From: an uncultured Lachnospiraceae bacterium
GTDB lineage: Bacteria; Bacillota; Clostridia; Lachnospirales; Lachnospiraceae
Length of the DNA stretch: 64,000 nt
Direction of reading: 5' to 3'
Assembly: GCA_945949045.1 (NCBI GenBank)
Contig: CAMFDG010000004.1
Location: forward strand, 1-64,000
The notes below the pieces were generated by a model, which was not told where the DNA came from, searched no databases, and worked only from the letters and a program-made list of their open reading frames with translations. Made by a program: the position numbers and the translations under genes. Below are positions 50,983 through 60,374 of the stretch, one piece after another (positions within the stretch are counted from its first letter, which is position 1; each line of letters starts with the position of its first letter).

Positions 50983-51346
50983 AAACATCCCACTCTGATT
51001 TGTCTGGTATCGGATTTCGTCTCCTTTGATAATCCTCGTTCATTCGACAGCCGGACACTTCCGCAGTGACACCCGTCCAGGACAGACGCTCGATTTATTC
51101 CAAACCGTGTGCGAGTTAATGCCTCCAAACACTGCAGTGGGCACGGGAAATACACGTTCAAGCGTAGCGCGTTTGTATTTCCCGTGCCTAATAAACTCTG
51201 TGGATGGAGGCATTTACTCGCACTAGGTGCAGGAATCATGAGAGTGTCTGTCCTGGACGGGTGTCACTGCGGAAGTGTCCGGCTGTCGAATGTGTGCAAA
51301 CTTGGAGACGAAATCCGATACCAGACAAATCAGAGTGGGATGTTTT
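50982..51346. repeat. 365-bp long palindromic (inverted-repeat) element
   Basis: 50982-51024 vs 51304-51346 exact 43/43; 51041-51087 vs 51246-51292 exact 47/47; 51109-51127 vs 51205-51223 (1 mismatch); 51140-51154 vs 51174-51188 exact. Confidence 0.95.
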
Positions 51347-51365
51347 ATAAAAATATAAAAAATAC

Positions 51366-51396
51366 TTGAAGGTAACCTTAGGTTACCTTTTATAAT
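51366..51396 (+). promoter_or_regulatory. MerR-architecture promoter/operator upstream of rfbB
   Basis: TTGAAG (51366-51371) - 19 nt - TATAAT (51391-51396), with perfect dyad AAGGTAACC-TTA-GGTTACCTT (51369-51389) in the spacer. Confidence 0.7.
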
Positions 51397-51440
51397 AGAT
51401 ACAGGAATGCAAATAACGCAAAATATAAGGAGGCAGCAAA

Positions 51441-52472
51441 GTGACAATCGTTGTGACCGGAGGCGCCGGATTTATCGGCAGTAATTTTATATTTTATGAA
51501 TTAGAAAAGTACAAGGAGGACCGTATCGTATGCGTGGATTCCCTGACCTATGCAGGAAATCTTTCCACCCTGGAGCCAGTGATAAACCAGCCGAATTTTC
51601 GCTTTGTGAAGCTGGATATCTGCGATAGAGAAGGGGTATACCGGCTGTTTGAGGAGGAAAAGCCGGATGTCATTGTCAATTTTGCAGCGGAATCCCACGT
51701 GGATCGTTCGATTGAGAATCCGGAAATTTTCCTGCAGACCAATATCATCGGGACCTCGGTGCTGATGGATGCCTGCCGTAAGTATGGAATCGGGCGTTAT
51801 CATCAGGTTTCTACGGATGAGGTATACGGAGATCTTCCGTTGGACCGGCCGGATCTGTTTTTCCATGAGGATACCCCGATCCACACGTCGAGTCCTTATA
51901 GTACCTCCAAGGCCTCCGCGGATCTTCTGGTGATGGCCTACCACAGAACCTACGGACTTCCTGTGACCATCAGCCGGTGCTCTAATAATTATGGTCCTTA
52001 CCAGTTCCCGGAGAAGCTGATTCCCCTCATGATTGCCAACGCACTGGCAGATAAGCCGCTCCCGGTATACGGTGAGGGGCTGAATGTGCGGGACTGGCTC
52101 TATGTAGAGGATCACTGCAAGGCGATCGATCTGATCATCCGCAGAGGAACGGTCGGAGAGGTGTACAATATTGGCGGGCACAATGAGATGAAGAATATTG
52201 ATATTGTGAAGCTGATCTGCCGGTATCTTGGAAAACCGGAGACTCTCATTACCCATGTGACGGATCGTAAAGGGCATGATATGCGCTATGCGATCGATCC
52301 GACAAAAATACATCAGGAGCTGGGCTGGCTTCCGGAGACCAAGTTCCAGGACGGAATCCGGATGACAATTCAGTGGTATCTGGATCATAAGCCCTGGTGG
52401 GAAAACATCGTAAACGGAGAGTACCAGAATTATTACCGCAAAATGTATGCAGGCAGAAAGGAAATGGCATGA
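51441..52472 (+). CDS. rfbB: dTDP-glucose 4,6-dehydratase
   Basis: VTGGAGFIGSNFIFYELEKY; NFAAESHVDRSIENPEIFLQTN; PYSTSKASADLLVMAYHRTYGLPVTISRCSNNYGPYQFPEKLIPLMI. Confidence 0.96.
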   Translation: MTIVVTGGAGFIGSNFIFYELEKYKEDRIVCVDSLTYAGNLSTLEPVINQPNFRFVKLDICDREGVYRLFEEEKPDVIVNFAAESHVDRSIENPEIFLQTNIIGTSVLMDACRKYGIGRYHQVSTDEVYGDLPLDRPDLFFHEDTPIHTSSPYSTSKASADLLVMAYHRTYGLPVTISRCSNNYGPYQFPEKLIPLMIANALADKPLPVYGEGLNVRDWLYVEDHCKAIDLIIRRGTVGEVYNIGGHNEMKNIDIVKLICRYLGKPETLITHVTDRKGHDMRYAIDPTKIHQELGWLPETKFQDGIRMTIQWYLDHKPWWENIVNGEYQNYYRKMYAGRKEMA

Positions 52473-53365
52473 GAGTGTTTGTGACCGGGGTGGCCGGGCA
52501 GCTGGGGCATGATGTGGTGGAAGAACTGCTCTCCCGCGGGGTGGAGACGATCGGTTCGGATCTTCTGCCGGAATGTGATTCGGAGGCTTCCTATGTGTCC
52601 CTGGATATTACCGATGAAAAGGCGGTGCAGCAGACGATTGCCGGCTGCAGGCCGGATGCTGTTATCCACTGTGCCGCATGGACGGCGGTGGATGCGGCAG
52701 AGGAAGAGGAAAATAAAAAAAAGGTACACGCGATCAATGGAGAGGGGACGAAAAATATAGCAAAGGCAGTTGCAGGAATCGATGCCAAAATGGTCTATAT
52801 CAGTACAGACTATGTATTTGACGGACAGGGGACGAAGCCCTGGGAGGCGGACTGCGAGGCTTATGCGCCCCTCAATGTGTATGGACAAACGAAGCTTGAG
52901 GGAGAAGTTGCGGTTTCACAGCTTCTTGAGAAATATTTTATTGTGCGAATTGCATGGGTGTTTGGGCAAAACGGGAAGAATTTTGTCCGTACAATGCTGA
53001 ATCTTGCGAAAAACCATGAATCCGTGCGTGTGGTCAACGACCAGATTGGTACGCCCACCTACACACCGGATCTGGCAAGACTTCTGGCAGATATGATTGA
53101 GACCGAACGCTACGGATACTATCATGCAACGAATGAGGGAGGATATATCTCCTGGTATGATTTTACCAGGGAAATATACAGACAGGCGGGGCTGGATACG
53201 GTGGTCGTTCCGGTCAGCACAAAAGAATACGGCCTGTCGAAGGCTGCACGCCCCTTTAACAGCAGGCTGGATAAGACAAAGCTTGTAATGAACGGGTTTA
53301 CACCCCTTCCGGACTGGAGGGAAGCCTTATCCAGATATCTGAAGCAATTACAGGAGGAAACATAA
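52469..53365 (+). CDS. rfbD: dTDP-4-dehydrorhamnose reductase
   Basis: [49 protein letters not shown]. Confidence 0.94.
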   Translation: MRVFVTGVAGQLGHDVVEELLSRGVETIGSDLLPECDSEASYVSLDITDEKAVQQTIAGCRPDAVIHCAAWTAVDAAEEEENKKKVHAINGEGTKNIAKAVAGIDAKMVYISTDYVFDGQGTKPWEADCEAYAPLNVYGQTKLEGEVAVSQLLEKYFIVRIAWVFGQNGKNFVRTMLNLAKNHESVRVVNDQIGTPTYTPDLARLLADMIETERYGYYHATNEGGYISWYDFTREIYRQAGLDTVVVPVSTKEYGLSKAARPFNSRLDKTKLVMNGFTPLPDWREALSRYLKQLQEET

Positions 53366-53366
53366 G

Positions 53367-54251
53367 ATGAAGGGAATTGTATTAGCCGGAGGTGCAGGAA
53401 CCAGACTGTATCCTCTTACCATGGTAACCAGCAAACAGCTTCTGCCGGTGTATGACAAGCCGATGATCTACTACCCGCTGTCCACGCTGATGCTGGCGGG
53501 AATCAGGGATATTTTGATTATTTCCACTCCGGAGGATACCCCTCGTTTCGAGGCGCTCTTAGGAGACGGCAGCCAGTTTGGACTGAATCTTTCCTATAGA
53601 GTACAGCCATCTCCGGATGGGCTGGCCCAGGCCTTTTTACTGGGAGAGGATTTTATCGGCAAAGATGCCTGCGCCATGGTGTTAGGGGATAATATTTTCT
53701 ATGGAAACGGTTTCGGAAAAATACTCCGTGCAGCAGCTGAGGATGCAAAAGGCGGTCGGGCCACCGTGTTCGGCTATTATGTCAATGATCCGGAGCGTTT
53801 TGGCGTGGTAGAATTTGACGGGGACGGAAAAGCAGTTTCCATCGAAGAAAAGCCACAGTCTCCCAAGAGCAATTATGCGGTGACGGGGCTGTATTTTTAT
53901 CCGGCAGGCGTCAGCGGGGAGGCGAAAAAGGTAAAGCCATCCGCCCGCGGGGAGCTGGAGATTACAACACTGAACGAGCGCTACCTGAAGGAAGAAAAAC
54001 TGAAGGTACAGCTTCTGGGAAGAGGCTTTGCATGGCTGGATACCGGAACCATGGACAGCCTGATTGAAGCGGCAGAGTTTGTGCAGACCATTGAGCACCG
54101 GCAGGGCGTGACGATTTCCGCCCCGGAGGAAATTGCCTACATCAATGGCTGGATCGACAGACAAAAGCTGGCAGAATCCGCCACCCGCTATGGCAAAAGC
54201 CCTTACGGCGAGCATCTTAAGGCGGTAGCAGAGGGAAGAGTCAGGTATTAG
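53367..54251 (+). CDS. rfbA: Glucose-1-phosphate thymidylyltransferase
   Basis: [52 protein letters not shown]. Confidence 0.97.
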   Translation: MKGIVLAGGAGTRLYPLTMVTSKQLLPVYDKPMIYYPLSTLMLAGIRDILIISTPEDTPRFEALLGDGSQFGLNLSYRVQPSPDGLAQAFLLGEDFIGKDACAMVLGDNIFYGNGFGKILRAAAEDAKGGRATVFGYYVNDPERFGVVEFDGDGKAVSIEEKPQSPKSNYAVTGLYFYPAGVSGEAKKVKPSARGELEITTLNERYLKEEKLKVQLLGRGFAWLDTGTMDSLIEAAEFVQTIEHRQGVTISAPEEIAYINGWIDRQKLAESATRYGKSPYGEHLKAVAEGRVRY

Positions 54252-54281
54252 ATCATAACAGGTGATAAAGGAGTATAGATC

Positions 54282-54872
54282 GTGGGACAGATTACAGTTG
54301 AAAAGAATGTAGGCGGTATCGAGGGCTTATGTGTGATTACACCGGCCGTTCACGGGGATGAGCGCGGATATTTTATGGAGACCTATAATGAGCGAGAGAT
54401 GAAGGAGGCCGGCTTTGACATCAATTTTGTACAGGATAATCAGTCCATGTCCGTCAAAGGTGTTTTACGGGGGCTTCACTTCCAGAAGAATTTCCCACAG
54501 TGCAAGCTGGTGAGAGCTGTACGGGGCAGCGTGTTTGATGTTGCTGTGGATTTAAGAAAGGGGTCGAAAACCTATGGAAAATGGTATGGCGTGGAGCTGT
54601 CGGAGGAAAATAAAAAGCAGTTTCTGATTCCGGAAAATTTTGCCCATGGTTTTCTGGTGCTTTCCGATGTGGCAGAATTCTGCTATAAGGTCAATGATTT
54701 CTGGCATCCCAATGACGAGGGAGGCCTGGCCTGGAATGATCCGGGGATCGGCATCATCTGGCCGCAGGTAACAGGAAAATATAACGGGACTCCGTCGGCG
54801 GATGGGTATGCGATGGAGGACGGAACCCCTCTGACACTGTCTGACAAGGATCAGAAATGGCCCGGGATCTAA
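54282..54872 (+). CDS. rfbC: dTDP-4-dehydrorhamnose 3,5-epimerase
   Basis: GDERGYFMETYNEREMKEAGFDINFVQDNQSMSVKGVLRGLHFQKNFPQ; GTG start. Confidence 0.94.
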   Translation: MGQITVEKNVGGIEGLCVITPAVHGDERGYFMETYNEREMKEAGFDINFVQDNQSMSVKGVLRGLHFQKNFPQCKLVRAVRGSVFDVAVDLRKGSKTYGKWYGVELSEENKKQFLIPENFAHGFLVLSDVAEFCYKVNDFWHPNDEGGLAWNDPGIGIIWPQVTGKYNGTPSADGYAMEDGTPLTLSDKDQKWPGI

Positions 54873-54894
54873 AAGCGGATTTTTCCGCTTTTTT
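54871..54894 (+). terminator. Rho-independent terminator
   Basis: AAAAGCGGA-TTTT-TCCGCTTTT TT. Confidence 0.8.
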
Positions 54895-54919
54895 CTTTTG
54901 GAAAGATGATGGGTGATGA

Positions 54920-54948
54920 TTGCAGAAAAATTGCCGATATAGTATAAT
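54920..54948 (+). promoter_or_regulatory. Putative promoter for cps module 2
   Basis: TTGCAG - 17 nt - TATAAT. Confidence 0.5.
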
Positions 54949-54996
54949 AGAATCAATATTGCAATAGATATTGATGTTTTTCGAAGGAGCTTATGC

Positions 54997-55716
54997 ATGG
55001 TTGACATTCACTGCCATCTTCTTTACGGAGTGGATGATGGTGCCGGGACAATTGAAGAGTCAGTGGCAATGCTGGGTGAGGCTAAGGAACAGGGAATTCA
55101 GGCGATGATACTTACGCCCCATTACCGGCACGGAATGTTTGCCTATCCGAAGGAGGAGATTGAGGAGCATTTTATGCTGCTGAAGCCTTATGCGGAGAAG
55201 CTCGGGATAGCTCTTGCCCTTGGCACGGAATATCATGTGAACAGCAGTATTGTGGAGGCATTTAAGGGTGGCCGCTGCCGGACCCTGGCGGGATCCTGTT
55301 ATGTGCTGACAGAGTATTCCCATGACAGCGAATTGTCCTATTTGGAGCAGATGACGGAGACTCTGGTCAGACATGGATATATTCCGGTGCTGGCCCATGT
55401 GGAGCGATATGCCTGCATGACGCAGGATCTGGAGAATGTGCGCAGACTTCGGGAGCTGGGGGGCAGGATCCAGATTAACGCGGATGCCGTGCTGGGACTT
55501 GACGGCATGACCGCAAAGCGGTTCTGCAGGAAGCTTCTGAAGGAGGAGCTTGCAGATGTGGTCGCATCGGACTGTCACGGAATCAAACGCCGGGCATGTC
55601 ATATGGCAGGGTGTTATGAGAGAATTGCCAGGAAATATTCAGAGTCCTATGCCGAACGGCTGATGACGCGCAACCCGGCCAGAATTTTGGAAAATGCGCC
55701 GGATCTTATGAGATAA
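54997..55716 (+). CDS. CpsB/YwqE-type tyrosine-protein phosphatase (module 2)
   Basis: MVDIHCHLLYGVDDGAGTIEESVAML; LTPHYRHGMF; ASDCHGIKRRACHM. Confidence 0.88.
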   Translation: MVDIHCHLLYGVDDGAGTIEESVAMLGEAKEQGIQAMILTPHYRHGMFAYPKEEIEEHFMLLKPYAEKLGIALALGTEYHVNSSIVEAFKGGRCRTLAGSCYVLTEYSHDSELSYLEQMTETLVRHGYIPVLAHVERYACMTQDLENVRRLRELGGRIQINADAVLGLDGMTAKRFCRKLLKEELADVVASDCHGIKRRACHMAGCYERIARKYSESYAERLMTRNPARILENAPDLMR

Positions 55717-55742
55717 CACAAAGAAGAAACTGGGAGAGATAC

Positions 55743-56534
55743 ATGGAAAACGCACAGTCACTTGACTACGACAATGAAATAGAGATAGATCTGAAAGATC
55801 TTTGTCTGGAGCTTTTGTCCTTTTGGAAACTGATTTTGCTGGCTCTGGTTCTGGGTGGGGTGATTGCCTATTCCATCAGCAGGTTCCTGATGGTTCCCCA
55901 ATATGAGTCGGTAGCGGAGCTTTACGTACTTTCCAAGAGTACATCCATTACGAGCCTGGCGGATATTCAGGCGGGAACCAGCCTTACCAATGATTATATG
56001 GTTGTTGTGAAGGGACGTCCGGTATTGGAGCAGGTGATTGTGAATCTGAAGCTGGATGAGACTTATGGGTCTCTTTCCGATAAAGTGGAGCTGGATAATC
56101 CTACGAATTCCCGCGTCCTTCGAATTATGGTAAGAGACGAAAATCCCCAGATGGCCAAGAAGATTGCGGATGAGATCGCCAAGGTCAGTGCGGCCTTTAT
56201 CGCAGAGAAAATGGATCAGGACGCCCCAAGCACGATTCAGTACGGATATTCTGACGGCAATCCGGTCAGTCCGAATATTCCGAAAAATACCGTGATCGGC
56301 GCACTCCTTGGTGCGGTTTTAGCCATTGCTGTGATTGTGATTTCCTATCTGTTTAACGATACGATCATGAATGCAGAGGATGTGGAAAAGAAGCTGGGGC
56401 TCAATGTGCTTGGTACGCTTCCGCTGGAGGATACAGAGTATGATGGGGAGCATAAGACCGGCAGGAAGGAACCGGACAGGAAGAGCAGACACAAAGGAAA
56501 GCAGCGTGATAAGGGACAGGTGAAGGCGTCATGA
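55743..56534 (+). CDS. Wzz/CpsC-type chain-length determinant (module 2)
   Basis: EIDLKDLCLELLSFWKLILLALVLGGVIAYSISRFLMVPQYESVAELYVLSKS; two TMs. Confidence 0.86.
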   Translation: MENAQSLDYDNEIEIDLKDLCLELLSFWKLILLALVLGGVIAYSISRFLMVPQYESVAELYVLSKSTSITSLADIQAGTSLTNDYMVVVKGRPVLEQVIVNLKLDETYGSLSDKVELDNPTNSRVLRIMVRDENPQMAKKIADEIAKVSAAFIAEKMDQDAPSTIQYGYSDGNPVSPNIPKNTVIGALLGAVLAIAVIVISYLFNDTIMNAEDVEKKLGLNVLGTLPLEDTEYDGEHKTGRKEPDRKSRHKGKQRDKGQVKAS

Positions 56535-57250
56535 AGACAGTGAAATTCGGAAAGCTGAAGAAACAAAGCTATACCATGAAGGAATCCCTGCGCGCGTTAA
56601 AAACCAATATCCAGTTCTGTGGAGATGACATTCGTACACTGGTTTTGACCTCGGCTCTGCCCAATGAGGGAAAGAGTACGGTAACACTTGATCTGGCAAG
56701 GTCCCTGACAGAATCCGGCAAACGCGTGCTTTTGATCGATACGGATATGCGTAAGTCGGTATATGTCGGAAGGCTTCGGGCGGTTCCCACAGACGGATCG
56801 GAAATATATGGCCTTTCCCATTTCCTGTCGGGACAGAAAAGGCTGGAGGATGTGCTTTACGGCACGGAAATTCCGGGCATGTATATGATATTTGCGGGAC
56901 CATCGGTTCCGAATCCTACAGAGATTCTGGAGAAAAAGTATTTTCAGGATCTGTTGAAATTTGCCAGCGAGCATTTTAACTATGTGCTTCTGGATTGCGC
57001 GCCCATCGGTGCTGCCATCGATGCGGCGGTGATCGCCAAGAACTGTGACGGCGCAATTCTGGTGGTTGCCCAGGGAATGGCCAGCGGAAGAATGCTGCAA
57101 AATGTGAAAAAACAGCTTGAGGTGTCCGGTGTGAGGATTCTCGGCGTGGTACTGAATAAGGTGAAAATGAAGAAGTCCGGCTATTATGGCAGCTACTACG
57201 GCAGCTATTATGGCAGCTATTACGGACGGGAAAAGAAGGAAGATGTATGA
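56531..57250 (+). CDS. CpsD/CapB-type tyrosine kinase (module 2)
   Basis: ESLRALKTNIQFCGDDIRTLVLTSALPNEGKSTVTLDLARSLTESGKRVLLIDTDMRKSV; C-terminal YYGSYYGSYYGSYYG. Confidence 0.92.
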   Translation: MKTVKFGKLKKQSYTMKESLRALKTNIQFCGDDIRTLVLTSALPNEGKSTVTLDLARSLTESGKRVLLIDTDMRKSVYVGRLRAVPTDGSEIYGLSHFLSGQKRLEDVLYGTEIPGMYMIFAGPSVPNPTEILEKKYFQDLLKFASEHFNYVLLDCAPIGAAIDAAVIAKNCDGAILVVAQGMASGRMLQNVKKQLEVSGVRILGVVLNKVKMKKSGYYGSYYGSYYGSYYGREKKEDV

Positions 57251-58347
57251 GGGGACATAAACAGAGAGATCCATCACAGCAGCTTCATAATGCACTCTAT
57301 TTTCTTTCGGGAGTGATGGCGGTGGTTCTGGTGTTGATCATTGTTGTGGGTGTGCAGACAAATGCGCAGAATACCAGACAGCAGGAGGATTCCAACGAGG
57401 CAGTGGCCGGGGAGAATCAGATGACACCTGTATCTACAGAGCCGGTGGCGGAGCCGGAAGAAGAGGTGGAAAAATGGCAGGAGGGCACAGTGACCTATGA
57501 GGGGAAAGCCTACCGCTACAACACCAATATCCACACCTATCTGATGATGGGTATTGATAAGGATGAACCGGTGGCTCCGGCTAAGGATTATATCAGCGGG
57601 GGACAGTCAGATGCCATGTTCCTGCTGGTGGTGGATTCTGAGAGTCAGAAACTAAAAGTGATCTCCATTAACCGTAATTCAATCACACCTATCGAGGTAT
57701 ATGATGAAGGTGGTTACAGTATGGGAACCATGGACGGCCAGATCTGTCTGCAGCACGCCTATGGAGATGGAAAGAAGTTAAGCTGCATGCGTTCTGTGGA
57801 TGCGGTGTCAAAAATGTTTGGAAATATTCCTATCAGCGGGTATCTTGCCATGAATATGGGCGGCATTCCGTTGATGAATGATGCGATTGGCGGTGTGGAG
57901 CTGACGGCACTACAGTCGATTTCCGTGCCGGACCAGGGAATTCACATCAATAAGGGAGAGACCGTTACCCTGAGTGGACAAGAGGCTTATTATTATCTTC
58001 GGGGCAGGGATACGAAAAAATTCGGAAGTGCTACCAAGCGTCTCCGCCGTGAGGAGCAGTATATTATCGCATATATGGACAAGCTGAAGCGGATCTCCGG
58101 AGGCAATGCCGCAGGAGTTGTGGATATTTACGATTCCATATCCGATTATCTGGTGACCAGTGTGGATTTTACCAGTCTGATCACAGAACTGATGGATTAC
58201 GATTTTTCACAGGATCAGCTTTATACCGTGCCGGGAGAAATGGTGTTGGGAGAACCGGTAGACGGTCAGTCCTATGAGGAGTATCATATTGATGAGGACG
58301 CTATGAAAAAACTCATCATGGATGTATTTTACCGGCCGGTTTCATAA
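57247..58347 (+). CDS. LytR-CpsA-Psr (LCP) family protein (module 2)
   Basis: YLMMGIDKDEPV...GQSDAMFLLVVDSESQKLKVISINRNSITPIEVYD; YLRGRDTKKFGSATKRLRREEQ. Confidence 0.88.
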   Translation: MRGHKQRDPSQQLHNALYFLSGVMAVVLVLIIVVGVQTNAQNTRQQEDSNEAVAGENQMTPVSTEPVAEPEEEVEKWQEGTVTYEGKAYRYNTNIHTYLMMGIDKDEPVAPAKDYISGGQSDAMFLLVVDSESQKLKVISINRNSITPIEVYDEGGYSMGTMDGQICLQHAYGDGKKLSCMRSVDAVSKMFGNIPISGYLAMNMGGIPLMNDAIGGVELTALQSISVPDQGIHINKGETVTLSGQEAYYYLRGRDTKKFGSATKRLRREEQYIIAYMDKLKRISGGNAAGVVDIYDSISDYLVTSVDFTSLITELMDYDFSQDQLYTVPGEMVLGEPVDGQSYEEYHIDEDAMKKLIMDVFYRPVS

Positions 58348-58441
58348 TTTACGGTATCCAGTGCGCGCGCACTTGATATATACAGATTTTTGTATGCAGC
58401 CCTAAGGGGCAGAAGATTACATGGGAAAGGAGGGGATAGAG

Positions 58442-59365
58442 ATGAAAAAGGGATTTGCAGGAATTGTTGCTGCAATGCTTCTGGTGTTCACCATGGGAAC
58501 CACCGTGTTTGCAGCAAGCTTTCCTTCACCGGATGAATCGACACTGTTGAATGAGCAGGCCAAAAAGTGGAACGAGAATGTCACGAATGCGACAGCTACA
58601 GATTCCAATAATAACCAGTATACGGTTACAAAAAGTCAGGTTTCTGCAGATGTGGTATCCAATGCCCACAATACCGTTAAGAATATTGACAGCAATGGAG
58701 AGATTATTGGTATGTCCGATCTCTCCATCAACGGAACCATCGGTACAAAGGGAATCAAGGTCACCTTGGCAATTCCGGGAGGAAGTGTAAAGAGCGGCTA
58801 TCAGGTATACGTTCTGCATCGGCTCTCCGATGGCAGATGGGAGACCTTAAAGCCATCCTCCGTAAGCAATGGAAAGGTTACGGTAACTCTGTATTCACTT
58901 TCACCGGTTGCGGTTGTGCAGTATCCGGCCAGCTCGAATATCGGAGTCAGTGATCCGTCCAAGAATCAGGGCAGCAATGGGGATTCTACAGTGACAGATA
59001 CGGATAATAACAGCCATAATACCACGGGCGATTCCTTGAATAACAGCCAGAGCAATTCACAGCCGAATAATAATAACCAGAGCAACAGCCAGAGCAATCC
59101 GCAGACGAATAATCAGACGCAGAATAATCCGGTAAATGTTACGGTTAACTATCCGGGACAGAATGTGAATACTGCCGCTAACAGCACCCCTGGCAAGAGA
59201 ACTCCCAGCAGTGCTGCAACGAACAGTACGAATAGCAGTGCGGCCACGAACGGGGCTGCAACCTCACCTAAGACCGGCGCTTCCCTGCCGGCTCTGCCGA
59301 TTTTAGCAGTCTTTGCACTGACCTTTGGCATTGCCGTCTGTGGAAAGAAAGCCAGAAGTCATTAA
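58442..59365 (+). CDS. Secreted Asn/Ser/Gln-rich surface protein with SPKTG sorting signal
   Basis: Signal peptide MKKGFAGIVAAMLLVFTMGTTVFAA; N/S/Q-rich linker; C-terminal SPKTG-ASLPALPILAVFALTFGIAV-CGKKARSH. Confidence 0.82.
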   Translation: MKKGFAGIVAAMLLVFTMGTTVFAASFPSPDESTLLNEQAKKWNENVTNATATDSNNNQYTVTKSQVSADVVSNAHNTVKNIDSNGEIIGMSDLSINGTIGTKGIKVTLAIPGGSVKSGYQVYVLHRLSDGRWETLKPSSVSNGKVTVTLYSLSPVAVVQYPASSNIGVSDPSKNQGSNGDSTVTDTDNNSHNTTGDSLNNSQSNSQPNNNNQSNSQSNPQTNNQTQNNPVNVTVNYPGQNVNTAANSTPGKRTPSSAATNSTNSSAATNGAATSPKTGASLPALPILAVFALTFGIAVCGKKARSH

Positions 59366-59459
59366 TTCACTGGATACAAATTAAGGCATACAAGGTCTGT
59401 CACAGAGGGCGGTGGAGCATTCTGCCGCCTTCTGTTTCAATGATAACCGGGAAGGAATC

Positions 59460-60374
59460 ATGGAAAAAAAGAAAAGAATATCTAAGGATAAAAAAATAAA
59501 TATTTATAAAATTCTGACGATTCTCCTTTCGATCGCACTGCTTGTGGTCGTGGGAGTGATGGCACACAGCTGGATGGTTACGAGGCAGGCACAGGCAGAG
59601 TACGATCGCCTGGCAGAGAAGGTAAACAGTCTTCAGGATCAGCTGGATGATAACAGAATTGAGGTGCCGGAGGAAACACAGACAGAGACACAGACAGAGA
59701 CACAGGCCTCATCGGAGAGCCTGCCTGTGCCGGAGGAAACGGAAAGCACAGAGGAAAACTCTCTGACGCAGCTGGGAATCGATCCCCCCGTTAAGAATCT
59801 GGATTGGGAAGCCCTTGGGCAGGTGAATCCGGATATTTATGCGTGGATCTGTATTCCGGGCACACAGGTGGATTACCCGATTCTTCAGCATCCGTCAGAC
59901 GACAGCTATTACCTGAAATATAATATGAATGGAACCCGGGGCTATCCGGGATGTATTTATACAGAAAAGTTGAATCAAAAGGACTTTACGGATTTTAATA
60001 CTGTCCTTTATGGGCATAATATGAGAAATCAGACGATGTTTGCATCCCTTCACGATTTTGAGAAGGGGGAGTTTTTTGCCAATAACCCTTATATTTATGT
60101 GTATACAAAGGACAAGGTTTTGGTCTATGAGATCTTTGCAGCATGGCTGGCAGATGATACTCATATATTAAAAAATAATGATTTTACCACGGAACAGGGG
60201 CGGGCAGCATATCTGACGGATATACTGAAGAATTACAGCAGCTATGGCAATATGAGGAATGATCTGGAGATCACGACGGACAGCCACATTCTGACCCTCT
60301 CCACCTGTATGAAAAGAAAACCCCATAATCGTTTTCTGGTACAGGCTGTTCTGTTAAATGAGGATGCTTTATGA
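59460..60374 (+). CDS. srtB: Class B sortase
   Basis: WICIPGTQVDYPILQHPSDDSYYLKYNMNG; catalytic His in LYGHNM, Cys in LTLSTC, Arg in HNRFLVQAVL. Confidence 0.92.
   Translation: MEKKKRISKDKKINIYKILTILLSIALLVVVGVMAHSWMVTRQAQAEYDRLAEKVNSLQDQLDDNRIEVPEETQTETQTETQASSESLPVPEETESTEENSLTQLGIDPPVKNLDWEALGQVNPDIYAWICIPGTQVDYPILQHPSDDSYYLKYNMNGTRGYPGCIYTEKLNQKDFTDFNTVLYGHNMRNQTMFASLHDFEKGEFFANNPYIYVYTKDKVLVYEIFAAWLADDTHILKNNDFTTEQGRAAYLTDILKNYSSYGNMRNDLEITTDSHILTLSTCMKRKPHNRFLVQAVLLNEDAL

Noticed and set aside
50982-51346. Retron msr/msd or transposase-bearing IS
   Set aside because: No reverse transcriptase or transposase ORF nearby; only the inverted repeat itself is supported.
50871-51369. Small ORFs (50871-51239 -, 51109-51369 +) sharing the peptide SVLDGCHCGSVRLSN
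   Set aside because: Shared peptide is a by-product of the palindrome being read on both strands; no RBS support.
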